Source of the DNA: Melampsora larici-populina 98AG31
Lineage: Eukaryota > Basidiomycota > Pucciniomycetes > Pucciniales > Melampsoraceae
Direction of reading: 5' to 3'
NCBI RefSeq assembly: GCF_000204055.1
Contig: NW_006768799.1
Location: 321,040 to 385,039, forward strand
Length of the DNA stretch: 64,000 nt
Shown: piece by piece, positions 45,901 to 56,899 of the stretch
How the letters are laid out: every line of letters begins with the position of its first letter
Position numbering within the stretch: position 1 is the first letter of the stretch
The notes under the pieces: model-generated
What the model was told of the DNA's origin: nothing
The model's input: the letters and a program-made list of their open reading frames with translations, nothing else
Database searches by the model: none
Program-made: the position numbers and the translations under genes

Positions 45901-46846
45901 CTATGAAACTGAAGATCCCTAGAGTTAAAGTCACGAACATATCACAGGAGTCTATCGAGATAGAATGTGTAGGAGACACTCAAACAAATTTGTATTCCAG
46001 TAACCGAAGTCTTCAATCGTCCTTCCTTAAGGCTATAGGCGGCTAAATGCGGTGAAATCAAGGGATTTTGAAGCTACCGGATCGATGTTGAATTGAAGAG
46101 TTTCGTAGTTGTGGTGTTCAAGGATGACCAAATCAGGACAATCGATTTTGTGCATGTTACCCACTCAAACCAACATATTCAATATTTTTAAAAAGGGCGC
46201 ACTCACGCAGAATCATGGTATCGTCTTTGGCAGAGGCTGCGAATTTGATGTGATAGAAGTCAAAAACATCTTCTCCCGCTCCAAGTCTCTTGAATGAAGT
46301 TATAAACAGCACGAAACAAAACATAGATCATCCATTGAGGCCTTTCCTCTACACAGTGCAGAGCCATTCGCCTATGAAAATTTGTGTTTGATCATTGTGT
46401 CATCGAATGAATTACCCTGATATTCTACCTGTCATCATACCACGACAGGTGTTGATTTGAATATTGACCTCTACCAAGGGCGCTCTTTCTCTACTCTACC
46501 CCTTTTCCCAAAGACGACTATGAGGATTCAGAATTAGAGCTGAATACTTACAGCACTACATAATTTGAGAAACGATTAGATTTAGACTATGTTGCTTTAG
46601 TCTTTTGAGGTTCAATACATGCATTGGGATTTATCCCTTTGTTATTGTGATCAATATATTGAGTTCTGACTTTTTTGAATGTATACAGTGTCAAGAGGGC
46701 GCTGGGCATGTTGCTAGCTGGAGATTTTGAAAAAACTTTATTCCAACATCTTTGATCCCTTTTTCACATTTCCCGTAAATGTTCAGCTTACGCCGATCAT
46801 CAAAATGTATTTTCTTTTTTTTTACGAAACAATCCACGTATGTCTT
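45875..46846. repeat. Segmental duplication, copy B left part
   Basis: Collinear with copy A from about 39595 to the intron of the membrane-protein gene, minus an internal deletion. The Ty3/gypsy element inserted at 46847 separates it from its continuation at 53382. Confidence 0.65.
46680..46846 (+). pseudogene. Remnant of the second membrane-protein gene copy
   Basis: Upstream sequence matches copy A up to AAAATGTATT (46801-46810). After a T-run it jumps directly to TTTACGAAACAATCCACGTA, the end of exon 1. About 680 bp containing nearly all of the coding exon is missing. TTTAC occurs at both deletion borders in copy A. The intron and the exon 2 equivalent lie beyond the LTR element, near 53401-53505. 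Confidence 0.65.
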
Positions 46847-47215
46847 TGTAAGGTTACACCTCACAATCACAGGTGTGACATGTATTATCAGACTATAGTA
46901 GATTTAGTGTACACAGTTGTTTGATTTTCTTTCTATCTTTCTCATTCTCTCTTCTGGGTTTCTTTCGAGATAGTCTTTGTAGCGTCTGGAGTTTCTTTGA
47001 TCTGATGTTTAGTTGAGCTAGGTATGGATCTTTCTATCTTTCTCATTCTCTCTTCTGGGTTTCTTTCGAGATAGTCTTTGTAGCGTCTGGAGTTTCTTTG
47101 ATCTGATGTTTAGTTGAGCTAGGCCTAGCTTTCGCAATACCAATTCAGGATTCTAGATACTCTTGGCTCCGCCACTCGTGCCTCTTAGTGTAGCTCCTTT
47201 TTATAGGAGCTTCCA
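46847..47215 (+). repeat. 5' LTR with internal 101-bp tandem duplication
   Basis: A segment of about 95-101 bp starting TTTCTATCTTTCTCATTCTC occurs twice (46930 and 47031), each copy ending GTTGAGCTAGG. The 3' LTR has the same structure. No standard TGG primer-binding site was recognised after 47215. Confidence 0.95.
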
Positions 47216-47420
47216 CTTTTTTTATCTATATCCGAACACCAAATCAAATCCTTTCGAACCAATCGATCAATCGAATCCGAATTTTTTTTTTTTGCAAAAC
47301 GAATCCGAAGCTTGCGCCACTGAATTGAACTACGCTGAAACTGAACTACTGAATTGCTGCCGATCACTTCGAACTTAATCTGCGCGCGAATAACTACTTG
47401 TTGTCTCACATCAGTAGTTC

Positions 47421-50400
47421 ATGCCAAATACAAGAAAACATCCAGACTCGCTAGAGGAACGCCTCGACAATCCAGAACGATTACTATCTCACCGTACCCA
47501 ACCTGCAGCGCGATCGGCGTCTGTACCGAGTCACGCTACAGCTGTACCTCTGCTTTACACCAACCTTGCAAGCAGCTTGCAACCTCGTACACCTAGACAG
47601 GGAGAACGGGTCTTAGCGGCCTCGAAAACCATTGCTGAACTTTTCAACCTGAATCCCGTGCCTTTGGATCAACTTTCGCCAGCAACTTCATCTATCTTAT
47701 CCCACGTCGTCAATCCGCCAACACGACGACGTTCGATCTTACCGGGAACCTTGCCTGACGCGACCGCTATGTCTATGATGTCAGGCAGTGACACCATTGA
47801 TCCTGGGGGTGCCTCGACCTCGATACCGCCATCGGGAACTTCTACAAGCGTTTTACCGACCGAACTTACTGACAAGGGTAAGGTAGTTCAAGAACCTCTG
47901 GAAGAGACTGTACGCCGAATTCAGGAGGAAAGTGCCGAGGGGATGGCACGCGTTGCGGCAGAAAATGACGATCTCAGGGCTGAACTCCGTGACATCAAGG
48001 CGCTCTTAGCCGAGATGGTGGGCCAACGTCGCGAAGAACAGCACACACCAAAGCTGAGCGACCAACCTCCAGTAGTAACTTCCACACCGGCTGAAGCCGA
48101 CACCACTGAGGTACCGCGCCCACACCCTGATTCAACGATGCATGGACAACATTTGTCCGCCACCTCAGATGACACTCCTGCTCTGAACTCGGATGGACAC
48201 CGGAATCCTTTTGCGAATTATATCTCGCCGCCTCACGCAGTCCCTCCTTTGTTTCACTATCCTGCTCAACCTATTCCGTCACAGGTTCCGTATCAAAACG
48301 TCTCATCGGGAATTCCGCGTCAGCACGATCTGCCTCCTGGTGTTAACTACTGGTACCCAGCACCTGCGGTGGAGAAGGAGGTACTTGCTCGCCATTTGAA
48401 GGACAGTGAAATACCTCAATTTACCTGTGGTTATGGTGATGTTTCCGGATTCCGATTATGGCGATATCGAATTGAGGCGCGATTCAATGTGAAGGGTCTC
48501 GTCAATGACTCTGAACGATTGAAAGTACTGCCGGCAGCCTTGGCGGTCCCTCATGCGGTGCAGTGGCATAGAACACATGAAGCCGAGCTCCATGGAAAGA
48601 CGTGGGAGGAGGCGATGAACATGTTTGAAGATGGCGTCTTGCCGGCTGGTTGGTTACGTGATGCTAAGCAATCGTTGCGCGAATTGTCTCAGAAACCAAA
48701 TGAGGACATGCAAGCTTATATTGTAAGAGCTCGAAACTTGCAGGATACCTTATCAGCGTCCAATTGTAATGATCAGGATTTAGCCGAGCGCATTGTTAGT
48801 GGGACCAGTACGTTGTTTAGGGAGTCAGCTGCGAAAGACAATTTGGTGGAAGGGGCGATAGATGCAAGAACTCAGAAGTGGTCATTTGCGGTATTTGAGA
48901 AGAAGGCCCTTGAAACCGCTCGATTTTTGAATGCGGTGGAAGCCACTCAACCTCGGTCAAGCGGTCGTCCATCTGCTCAAGCTACGCGATCCACGACAGC
49001 GCCACCTCCATCGGCGACTTCACAAGGCTATCAGCGTCCACCAGTAGACCCAGCGGCTAGATCCGAGAGGTGGGCGGCGTTCATGAGATCCACGGGTCGA
49101 TGCCCTCGATGCAAAACTCAATGCCCTAAGTGGTTAGGGGGCTGCGATGCTCGTCCAAACATGACTTATGTTCCTTTCCCTGCCGATTTCCCTCGTAACC
49201 CACCCTACCCACCACCCAAAGCGGCCGAGTCGACCAGTTCTTTCGTTGCACGGCCGGGAGCGCCCCGAAGAGGTCCAGTGGTGCCAGTGGCAAGTGTGCA
49301 AGTTGATCCACCCACCGGGCAGTTTCCAGACCTTGGGAAGGCGGATGTTGCTGCATATGATGAGTTGGTTGCAGCGCTGGCGGTCCATGGTGAAGAGTAT
49401 GCAGAAGAGTTCTCTGCGTCCAACCCAGCTCCTCGTCCGATTGTCCTCGAACTAATGATCAATGGTGTGCCCGTTCGTGCGTTGATGGACACAGCCGCGG
49501 GGACGAACCTCATGTCGAATCACCTGGCACGAAAGCTTCGGCTTGTTAGACGTAAATTGCTCAAGCCTACTGTGGTGCGTTTAGCCATCGACACAAATGC
49601 ATCGCACGTCAACTTAACTGATTTCGCCATTGCTAATATCAAAAGTACGAATGTGGTTTTTGGTTCAACTTTCTTCAAGCTCGCCGAACTCCATGGTGAT
49701 CAGTATGATGTCATTTTGGGGACACCTTTCTTACGCAAGCACGAGTTAGATGTGTCGGTGGCTAGCCGTAGTGTGATACAACCGAAGACGGGGAGGGTGA
49801 TTTTTGAAAAAGAAAAGAGTGAGGAATTGAAACAGTTGAAATTTAAAGAAGAAAAAGAGAAGTTTTTGATGGATAAACGTCATGATTTAGTTGCTGCAGT
49901 GTTTGATAATTTAGATGTTATAGAAAATGCCTCCGACTTATCTGTTCGTGAAATGAAGATGCTAAAAGAATTTGAGATCCTTTTTCCCGATGATTTACCG
50001 GATGTGGATGCGTTTGACGATGCAGAATTCATTCCACCTGAATTACAAGATGAGAAATCTGCAATACGACATAACATTGTCTTGACGGACCCTAATGTGG
50101 TGATCAATGAGCGGGCTTATGGTTACCCTCACAAATATGAGGATGCATGGAGAAAGTTGGTTGATGCCCATGTAGCTGCGGGACGTCTTCGACGATCAGA
50201 TAGCCCATATGCTTCACCGTCAATGGTAATTCCAAAGGCAGATCCTACTGTACCGCCGCGTTGGGTTTGTGATTACCGAAAGCTCAATAAATATACTGTC
50301 AAAGATAGATCTCCTCTGCCTAATGTCGATGAGGCTATCAGGAGAGTGGGAACTGGGAAGATTTATTCCATATTGGATCAAGTGAATGCCTTTTTTCAAA

Positions 50401-52634
50401 CACTGATGCGTCCAGAGGACATTCCCTTAACGGCAGTAAAGACACCTTGGGGTTTATATGAATGGGTTGTCATGCCGATGGGCTTAACAAATGCTCCAGC
50501 AACTCATCAAAGAAGATGTGAAGAGGTGTTAGGGGAGTTGGTGAATAAGATTTGTGTGGTTTACATAGATGATATAGTAGTGTTTTCACAAACGGTAGAG
50601 GAGCATGAGGAGCATTTGAGGATGGTGTTAGAAAGACTTAAGGCAGCAAAACTTTACTGTTCAATTAAGAAAACAAAATTATTTAGACGCCGTATCAAAT
50701 TTTTAGGTCACGAAATTAGTGCAGATGGAATATATGCTGATGATACTAAGGTTGAGAAAGTTGCAAATTGGAAGACACCAAAGACTGCTAAGCAACTTAA
50801 AGAGTTTTTAGGTACAGTGCAGTGGATGAAAAAATTTATAGATGGATTAGCGGAATATGCAGGGAAGTTGTCACCACTCACGAGTAGTAAGAAGGCGAGT
50901 GAGAAGTTTGTCTGGGGAGAGAAAGAACAAGATGCCTTCGATAACATCAAGAGAATCATTACTACTCTACCAACTTTGAAAAATCTCGATTACGATTCTG
51001 GGGAACCTCTATGGCTTTTTAGTGATGCTAGTGGTCATGCTCTAGGTGCGGCTCTTTTTCAAGGCTTGGACTGGGAGACATCTTCTCCAATTGCATACGA
51101 GAGTCGTCAGATGTCACCCGCAGAGAAAAATTACCCGGTGCATGAACAGGAGTTGCTTGCTGTTATCAACGCTCTTAACAAGTGGAGAATGCTGCTTTTG
51201 GGGATGAAAGTTAACATCATGACTGATCATCATTCATTAACCCATTTGTTGACGCAACGGGACCTGAGCAGGCGACAGGCTCGATGGCTTGAAACCTTGT
51301 CTCAATTCGATCTGGATTTCAAATATATCAAAGGTCTTGACAATAGTGTAGCCGACGCATTATCTCGCATTGAGGATGTGGCTGTGATGGAAGTCCAATC
51401 GAAGTTGTCACAATCTCTGATACAACGCATCAAAGATGGCTATTTGTCGGACCCGTTTTGTCAAAAGCTGAGTAAGGTCCTGCCGTTACGAGCTAACTGT
51501 GTTTGGAAGGAGGGGTTAATGTATGTGGATGATCGCTTAGTGATACCTGTTACGGAGGGGCTGCAGTCGGAATTGATTCAGGTGGCGCATGACACAGTAG
51601 GACACTTAGGGGTAGTGAAGACTGCTGATCGATTGAGGAGTGAGTTTTATTGGCAGAGATTAGGGCAAGATGTAGAGGAGTTTGTCCGTAACTGCGACAG
51701 TTGTCAAAGGAACAAGGCAAGGACAACACGTCTTCCTGGGCGACTGCAAAGCACCGACGTACCATCACGACCTATGGCGGCCATTTCTTTGGACTTTGTG
51801 GGTCCTTTCCCTAAGGTACAAGGATACGACATGCTGTTGACATGTACGTGTCGGCTGACGGGGTTCACGCGGTTAATTGCCACGTGTCAAAAAGACACGG
51901 CGGAAACCACAGCTCGTCGTCTTTTTGCTAGTTGGTTGACAATATTTGGGGCGCCAAAATCAATGATTGGCGATCGCGACAAGATCTGGACCTCGCGTTT
52001 CTGGAAGGAGCTACAACTTTTACTCGGAGTCAGTGTGCACCTCTCAACGGCTTATCATCCGCAAGCGGATGGGAGGGCAGAGAGGACCAACAAAACAGTC
52101 GGTCAGATGTTGAGGCACTACGTCGCAGGAAAGCATGGGAAGTGGCTTCAGATGTTACCCACGGTAGAATACGCTATTAACTCGGCAGTCAACGTCGCAA
52201 CTGGAGTATCACCGATGGAGTTTGTCTTAGGATTTCCACCACGGCTTTTCCCAATTGCTGAGACAGACATTCAGGTAGGAGGGGGAGTGAAGAGCTGGTT
52301 GGAGAAGAGGCAGGAGTCGTGGGCTGTGTGGCGTGACAAGCTGTGGGCATCAAAGGTAAACCAGGCGGTGGGGTATAACTCTCGTCGGGGGCCGGATTTG
52401 ACATTGGAAGTGGGTGATTGGGTACTGATTGACAGCAAGGACCGTCAAAAGTTGGTGAAGGGTCCTGTTGCCAAATTGAAGGCCAGGTACGATGGGCCTT
52501 ACGAAATCATTGAAGTCCTAAATGAAGGCCGGAATGTGCGAGTACAACTAAGCGAGGGGGACAAGACTCATAATGTGTTCCACCAGTCAAAGCTGCGCAA
52601 GTACAATTCGGACGAAATGGATATGGCGGCATAG
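47421..52634 (+). CDS. gag-pol polyprotein, 1737 aa
   Basis: One ORF from ATG 47421 to TAG. Gag occupies about 1-560, with a coiled-coil region, a gag-like region (FRLWRYRIEARFNVKGL) and a Cys cluster CPRCKTQCPKWLGGC in place of a usual CCHC knuckle. Protease is near 686 (ALMDTAAGTNLMS; the active site reads DTA). RT spans about 920-1100 with YIDD near 1047. RNase H is about 1195-1310 with FSDASGHALGA, EQELLAV and TDHHSL. The integrase zinc finger is near 1394-1427 (HLGVVKTADRL, CDSCQRNKA). The integrase core shows DFVGPF, GDRDKIW and DGRAERTNK. There is no chromodomain, unlike the element at 27921. All expected catalytic residues are visible. Gag and pol share a frame, so no programmed shift is needed. 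Confidence 0.95.
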   Translation: MPNTRKHPDSLEERLDNPERLLSHRTQPAARSASVPSHATAVPLLYTNLASSLQPRTPRQGERVLAASKTIAELFNLNPVPLDQLSPATSSILSHVVNPPTRRRSILPGTLPDATAMSMMSGSDTIDPGGASTSIPPSGTSTSVLPTELTDKGKVVQEPLEETVRRIQEESAEGMARVAAENDDLRAELRDIKALLAEMVGQRREEQHTPKLSDQPPVVTSTPAEADTTEVPRPHPDSTMHGQHLSATSDDTPALNSDGHRNPFANYISPPHAVPPLFHYPAQPIPSQVPYQNVSSGIPRQHDLPPGVNYWYPAPAVEKEVLARHLKDSEIPQFTCGYGDVSGFRLWRYRIEARFNVKGLVNDSERLKVLPAALAVPHAVQWHRTHEAELHGKTWEEAMNMFEDGVLPAGWLRDAKQSLRELSQKPNEDMQAYIVRARNLQDTLSASNCNDQDLAERIVSGTSTLFRESAAKDNLVEGAIDARTQKWSFAVFEKKALETARFLNAVEATQPRSSGRPSAQATRSTTAPPPSATSQGYQRPPVDPAARSERWAAFMRSTGRCPRCKTQCPKWLGGCDARPNMTYVPFPADFPRNPPYPPPKAAESTSSFVARPGAPRRGPVVPVASVQVDPPTGQFPDLGKADVAAYDELVAALAVHGEEYAEEFSASNPAPRPIVLELMINGVPVRALMDTAAGTNLMSNHLARKLRLVRRKLLKPTVVRLAIDTNASHVNLTDFAIANIKSTNVVFGSTFFKLAELHGDQYDVILGTPFLRKHELDVSVASRSVIQPKTGRVIFEKEKSEELKQLKFKEEKEKFLMDKRHDLVAAVFDNLDVIENASDLSVREMKMLKEFEILFPDDLPDVDAFDDAEFIPPELQDEKSAIRHNIVLTDPNVVINERAYGYPHKYEDAWRKLVDAHVAAGRLRRSDSPYASPSMVIPKADPTVPPRWVCDYRKLNKYTVKDRSPLPNVDEAIRRVGTGKIYSILDQVNAFFQTLMRPEDIPLTAVKTPWGLYEWVVMPMGLTNAPATHQRRCEEVLGELVNKICVVYIDDIVVFSQTVEEHEEHLRMVLERLKAAKLYCSIKKTKLFRRRIKFLGHEISADGIYADDTKVEKVANWKTPKTAKQLKEFLGTVQWMKKFIDGLAEYAGKLSPLTSSKKASEKFVWGEKEQDAFDNIKRIITTLPTLKNLDYDSGEPLWLFSDASGHALGAALFQGLDWETSSPIAYESRQMSPAEKNYPVHEQELLAVINALNKWRMLLLGMKVNIMTDHHSLTHLLTQRDLSRRQARWLETLSQFDLDFKYIKGLDNSVADALSRIEDVAVMEVQSKLSQSLIQRIKDGYLSDPFCQKLSKVLPLRANCVWKEGLMYVDDRLVIPVTEGLQSELIQVAHDTVGHLGVVKTADRLRSEFYWQRLGQDVEEFVRNCDSCQRNKARTTRLPGRLQSTDVPSRPMAAISLDFVGPFPKVQGYDMLLTCTCRLTGFTRLIATCQKDTAETTARRLFASWLTIFGAPKSMIGDRDKIWTSRFWKELQLLLGVSVHLSTAYHPQADGRAERTNKTVGQMLRHYVAGKHGKWLQMLPTVEYAINSAVNVATGVSPMEFVLGFPPRLFPIAETDIQVGGGVKSWLEKRQESWAVWRDKLWASKVNQAVGYNSRRGPDLTLEVGDWVLIDSKDRQKLVKGPVAKLKARYDGPYEIIEVLNEGRNVRVQLSEGDKTHNVFHQSKLRKYNSDEMDMAA

Positions 52635-53012
52635 GAAGGAAAGCTAGTACAGAGGGGGTCAAAGTACGTTCTCTCCTTTCGTATGCACCGCCGGTGGTTC
52701 TACTATGTCGTTTTGTAAGCATTACCTTGGCCACGCTGTGAGCATCCCTTGTTCGACCGGGTTTTCTTGCAGGCTCTTCGACTCAACGACGTTTTAGAGG
52801 GGATTGTGATAGTTTATTTCTTTTTCTTTTTGTTTCTTTTTACTTTATTAGTTTTAATTTTAATTTTACAACTTTTATTATTCTTTTTCTTGACTTTTAA
52901 TCAATTTCAATACCTTGGTTCAACTTTTCTTTGATTATGTGATAGTGCTTTTCTTTCTTTGTTTTTTCTTTTCTTTATTTTGAAGGGGGTTTTTGTTTTT
53001 AGGAGGGGAGGA

Positions 53013-53381
53013 TGTAAGGTTACACCTCACAATCACAGGTGTGACATGTATTATCAGACTATAGTAGATTTAGTGTACACAGTTGTTTGATTTTCTTTCT
53101 ATCTTTCTCATTCTCTCTTCTGGGTTTCTTTCGAGATAGTCTTTGTAGCGTCTGGAGTTTCTTTGATCTGATGTTTAGTTGAGCTAGGTATGGATCTTTC
53201 TATCTTTCTCATTCTCTCTTCTGGGTTTCTTTCGAGATAGTCTTTGTAGCGTCTGGAGTTTCTTTGATCTGATGTTTAGTTGAGCTAGGCCTAGCTTTCG
53301 CAATACCAATTCAGGATTCTAGATACTCTTGGCTCCGCCACTCGTGCCTCTTAGTGTAGCTCCTTTTTATAGGAGCTTCCA
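53013..53381 (+). repeat. 3' LTR
   Basis: 369 bp, apparently identical to the 5' LTR including the internal tandem duplication; ends CTTCCA before the GTCTT duplication. Confidence 0.95.
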
Positions 53382-53960
53382 GTCTTTTCCTCCTTTACTT
53401 TTCCTTCTCTTACATTTTCCTTTGATGAGTGACTCAATTTGCTTACATGTTTTCGATTTAATCACAGATGGTCATTGACCCAATCACCTTTGTCCATATT
53501 GCCTAAAGCTCTGATCATTTCCAAGGCCTTTTCTGTCGTATGCCAGGTATGTGCTCTCTAAGCCTTTTGTACATTTCATCTTTCAGTTTACTGACATTCA
53601 ATTTCTTTTCGATTTTGATTCTAGGACTCCTTGGTTTTGAAAAATCCTTAGGCTATGCTCGATTAGTTAATATCATTCTGAATGTCGAATTATTCTCCTG
53701 ATCTGTTACCCTGAATTACTCCATAAATTGAAGAATTATCATATTTGTACTTGTTCTGTATCTTGCGCCCGATGTAATCTCACTTTAAATCATTATAATA
53801 CTAAATCTCAGACTCATGTACCGTGCTAATAATCGAGTCCCGTCTTCAGAGTCATATAAGGCTCAGCAGAACCTCACGCGAGGTACGCAAAATTTGATAC
53901 TCACAAAAAACTGAGAACCAGAACAGATCTTCAAACAAATGACGATCATAACGTAGACGC
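53382..53960. repeat. Segmental duplication, copy B right part
   Basis: Matches copy A from within the membrane-protein intron (41847) through exon 2 (ATGGTCATTGACCCAATCAC at 53467) and about 450 bp beyond. Similarity falls off after about 53960. Confidence 0.65.
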
Positions 53961-54291
53961 AGAGCGATGGTATCTTTGTAGCGCCACAAAATTCTTGATC
54001 CTTCAATACCGATCGTGGTGCAAATCACCAGTCTTTTGAAGAGCCCAGTGCGCAGCTGATGACGGACATCCCCAGTTAAAAACATCACGAATTCTCTTTC
54101 CATACGTTCTCTACATTGCATACGGTGTATTTGTGTCTAGTAATGATATGCGTTTATGTGATCCATTTTGATTGCTACATAGGCTGGAAAACCGATGACT
54201 GGGTCAATTATAGTGACCAGGCCTTGGTGTCTGAACACTTGGAGCATGGTGTAAAAGGTCTAAGATCTGGAGAGTACTTATAACATATAGG
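53961..54291. other. No supported gene
   Basis: A short minus-strand frame here has no recognisable features. Confidence 0.4.
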
Positions 54292-54716
54292 AATCTTAGC
54301 TTGCGCACGATTCGAACGAGAAGTCTCTCCTCAGGGAGACTACCTAGATATCACTGCTGCTTCTTGTGCTATATTATTTTTATATTCGACTTTGTGTCAA
54401 AAGGTTTAATCAACAAAAATCCGGGCAAAGACCAGTTTATTACTTTCAATATAAAAATAGTACAAAAACTTTAAAAAATCATCTACTTCCTACACATGGT
54501 ACATAACTTTAATACTGATCAAAACTAAAACTACGTTGCGACTACAAAAAAATGAGAATGATGTGATAGTGAAGCCAATTCAACTTTGGCCGAGTGGAGC
54601 TGACTATAGCAAATATGAAAATGAGGGAAAACCGATCATAAGGGTAAGAACACCTTAAAGACTGGGATATGTTCAAGGGAGACAGAATTGAAATCTTACA
54701 CTGAATGATAGAGGTG

Positions 54717-55201
54717 CTATTGGTCGGCACCTTTTCCTCGCTTGGGTGTCAACCTTTTCTTCCTGGGCGCCTTGGCCTTGCTGGGTGTTTTGTTCACGGC
54801 CCGAGCAGTCGGTGTTACCCTTGGCATTCTGATGTATGGCTTTTCAGCCATCGTGCTTCGCCTGTTGATGAGACGAGGTGAGCGGCGAGGAGAGGTTCGA
54901 GAAGATTTCGTTTCCGACATCTCTTGCAATATTTGCGCTTCGGTAAGGACCACGGTCGACGCAACCGTGGAGGTATCGTCACTTCCGTAGTCGGCTTCCG
55001 CGTAGCTGCAAGTGTTGGGGTTCATGGGTTCTAATTGGGCGAAGGGATGATAATGACAAATGTAAAGTACATAATTATCAGTTAGAAAGAGTGACGAAGG
55101 ATATCGTAGCAGCAATCCGACTGACTGTTTATTCCCTGATCCCCTAGAGACTCTTGGAGTAATTGTAAAGCAGCCTGAGTGAGAGCTTGCGAAGATGACA
55201 T
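54717..55201 (-). CDS. Basic SPKK-motif protein, copy 1 (129 aa)
   Basis: Exon 1 (55201-55126) and exon 2 (55030-54717) total 390 nt, 130 codons. The donor is an unusual GTCAG-type site, chosen because it is shared by both copies and is the only one I found that keeps the frame. If it is not used, translation could start at MNPNTC (about 102 aa). The N-terminal half is acidic and Ser/Thr-rich (EADYGSDDTSTVAST). The C-terminal half is strongly basic with repeated (S/T)P-basic motifs (SPRRSPR, TPTAR, TPSKAKAPRKKR, TPKRGKG). Such SPKK-like motifs bind the DNA minor groove in H1-type proteins and include a likely nuclear signal, so a chromatin role is inferred. No homologue was recognised. Confidence 0.65.
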
Positions 55202-55321
55202 TTTGTTTTCAAAAGTGGTATTTTGAGAAATGATTAGACAAAAGGTATTCGGAGAACAGTTATGGCAGATGTGAGATGATAGTGAGGAAGTAGCGAGGAA
55301 TAAGGGGAGACAAACCTCTCA

Positions 55322-55328
55322 TTTTATA
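55322..55328 (-). promoter_or_regulatory. TATA box of basic-protein gene copy 1
   Basis: TATAAAA on the minus strand, about 121 nt before the ATG and conserved in the second copy. Confidence 0.55.
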
Positions 55329-56294
55329 CCCCAAACCTGACGCGCGACTTTTTCCGCACCTCACTGGGCCAAACCTCACATTCCAACCGTCTTTTGCGCG
55401 ACAATTATGATCACGCATCTTGAATTATCACTTTTGATACGAACCGGAATCCTGACCAATCAGAGTCCAGTGTTCAAGGAAGGTGTTCTCGACGGTTGCC
55501 GGGTGTCTCGCGTCCTGCATGAACGCTGAGGACTCAGGCATTTCCGGGCGAGCGGGAAAGATGGCGAGCAGTTCACTTCAAAATGATGAATTCACCTCAC
55601 CAGTTTACAGGTTACGTACCCAGCTCGCAAGTAGGGTGAACCTGTTCATCGGATTCGAACAGGGCAAGCGATTTTGCCAGGTGCGCAACTTGGGCTATAG
55701 ATTGAGATCCTTATGTGATGTCAGACTCACATAGAACGAATGAGTGATCAGAATTCTTGTCTTTTGGCATGTATAGCACGGAAAATATATTGTTGTTATG
55801 CCACTTTCATTATCTTTTGAAGGAAATTCAAGGTGATGCTGAGTGACATTCAAGTGCCATGGTATGTCATCCAGCGTATGGGAATCTTAGCTTGCGCACA
55901 ATTCAGAGGAGAAGTTTCTTATCAGGGAGACTGCCTAGATATCACTGCTACTTTGTGTGCTATGATATTTTTAGATTCGACTTTGTGTCAACAGGTTTAA
56001 TCAACAAAAAGCCGGGCAAAGACCAGTTTATTACTTTCAATATATAAATAGTACAAGAGCTTTAAAAAATTGTCTACTTCTTACACATGGTACATAACTT
56101 AAATACTGATTAAAACTAAAACTGGGTTGCGAGTACAAAAAAATGAGAATGATATGATAGTGAAGCCAATTCAACTTTGGCCGAGTGGAGCTGACTATAG
56201 CAAATATGAAAAATCATATGGGTAAGAACACCGTACAGACTAGGATATGTTCAAGGGTGACAGAATTGAGATCTTACACTGAATGATAGAGGTG

Positions 56295-56772
56295 CTATTG
56301 GTCGGCACCTTTTCCTCGTTTGGGTGTCACCCTTTTCTTCCTAGGCGCCTTGGCCTTGCTGGGTGTTTTGTTCACGGCCCGGGCAGTCGGTGTTACCCTT
56401 GGCTTTCTGATGTATGGCTTTTCAGCCATCGTGCTTCGCCTGTTGATGAGACGAGGTGAGCGGCGAGGAGAGGTTCGGGAAGACTTCGTTTCCGACATCT
56501 CTTGCAAAATTTGCGCTTCGGTAAGGACCACGGTCGACGCAACGGTGGAGGTATCGTCACTTCCGTAGTCGGCTTCCGCGTAGCTGCAAGTGTTGGGGTT
56601 CATGGGTTCTAATTGGGCGAAGGGATGATAATGACAAATGTAAAGTAATCAGTTGAAAAGAGTGACGAAGGATATTGTAGCAGTAATTGGGCTGACTGTT
56701 TACTCCCTGATCCCCTAATGACTCTTGGAGTGATTGCAAAGCAGCCTGAGTGAGAGCTTGCGAAGATGACAT
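56295..56772 (-). CDS. Basic SPKK-motif protein, copy 2 (129 aa)
   Basis: Exons 56772-56697 and 56608-56295 have the same lengths as copy 1 (76 and 314 nt). The protein differs from copy 1 at about four positions: Ser for Leu and Val for Ile in exon 1, then Lys for Met (YIRKPRV) and Val for Leu (KKRVTPKR). All (S/T)P-basic motifs are kept. The preserved frame in both copies suggests that both are functional or that the duplication is recent. Confidence 0.65.
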
Positions 56773-56892
56773 TTTGTTTTTAAAAGTGGTATTTTGAGAA
56801 ATGATTAGACAAAAGGTATTCGGAGAAAAGTTATGGCAGATGTGAGATGATAGTGAGGAAGTAGCGAGGAATGAGGGGAGACAAACCTCTCA

Positions 56893-56899
56893 TTTTATA
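56893..56899 (-). promoter_or_regulatory. TATA box of basic-protein gene copy 2
   Basis: TATAAAA on the minus strand, about 121 nt before the ATG, in the same context as copy 1. Confidence 0.55.

Larger units (their letters stand above)
46847..53381 (+). mobile_element. Intact Ty3/gypsy LTR retrotransposon (6535 bp)
   Basis: Two 369-bp LTRs (TGTAAGG...CTTCCA) that I read as identical flank a single 1737-codon gag-pol ORF. The target duplication GTCTT is perfect (46842-46846 and 53382-53386). A purine tract AGGAGGGGAGGA (53001-53012) directly precedes the 3' LTR. Identical LTRs, an exact TSD and an uninterrupted ORF mean a very recent, possibly still active copy. It inserted into the intron of the already deleted membrane-protein gene copy. 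Confidence 0.95.
54292..55738. repeat. Tandem duplication unit 1 (1.58-kb period)
   Basis: GGAATCTTAGCTTGCGCAC at about 54292 recurs at about 55880. Coding, intron, promoter and downstream sequences are collinear across both units up to GATTGAGATCCTTATGTGAT. Confidence 0.9.

Noticed and set aside
54296..54358. Minus-strand TTCGAATCG with stem-loops resembling a tRNA
   Set aside because: The stems do not form a cloverleaf, and the tandem copy near 55880 lacks the TTCGAAT motif.
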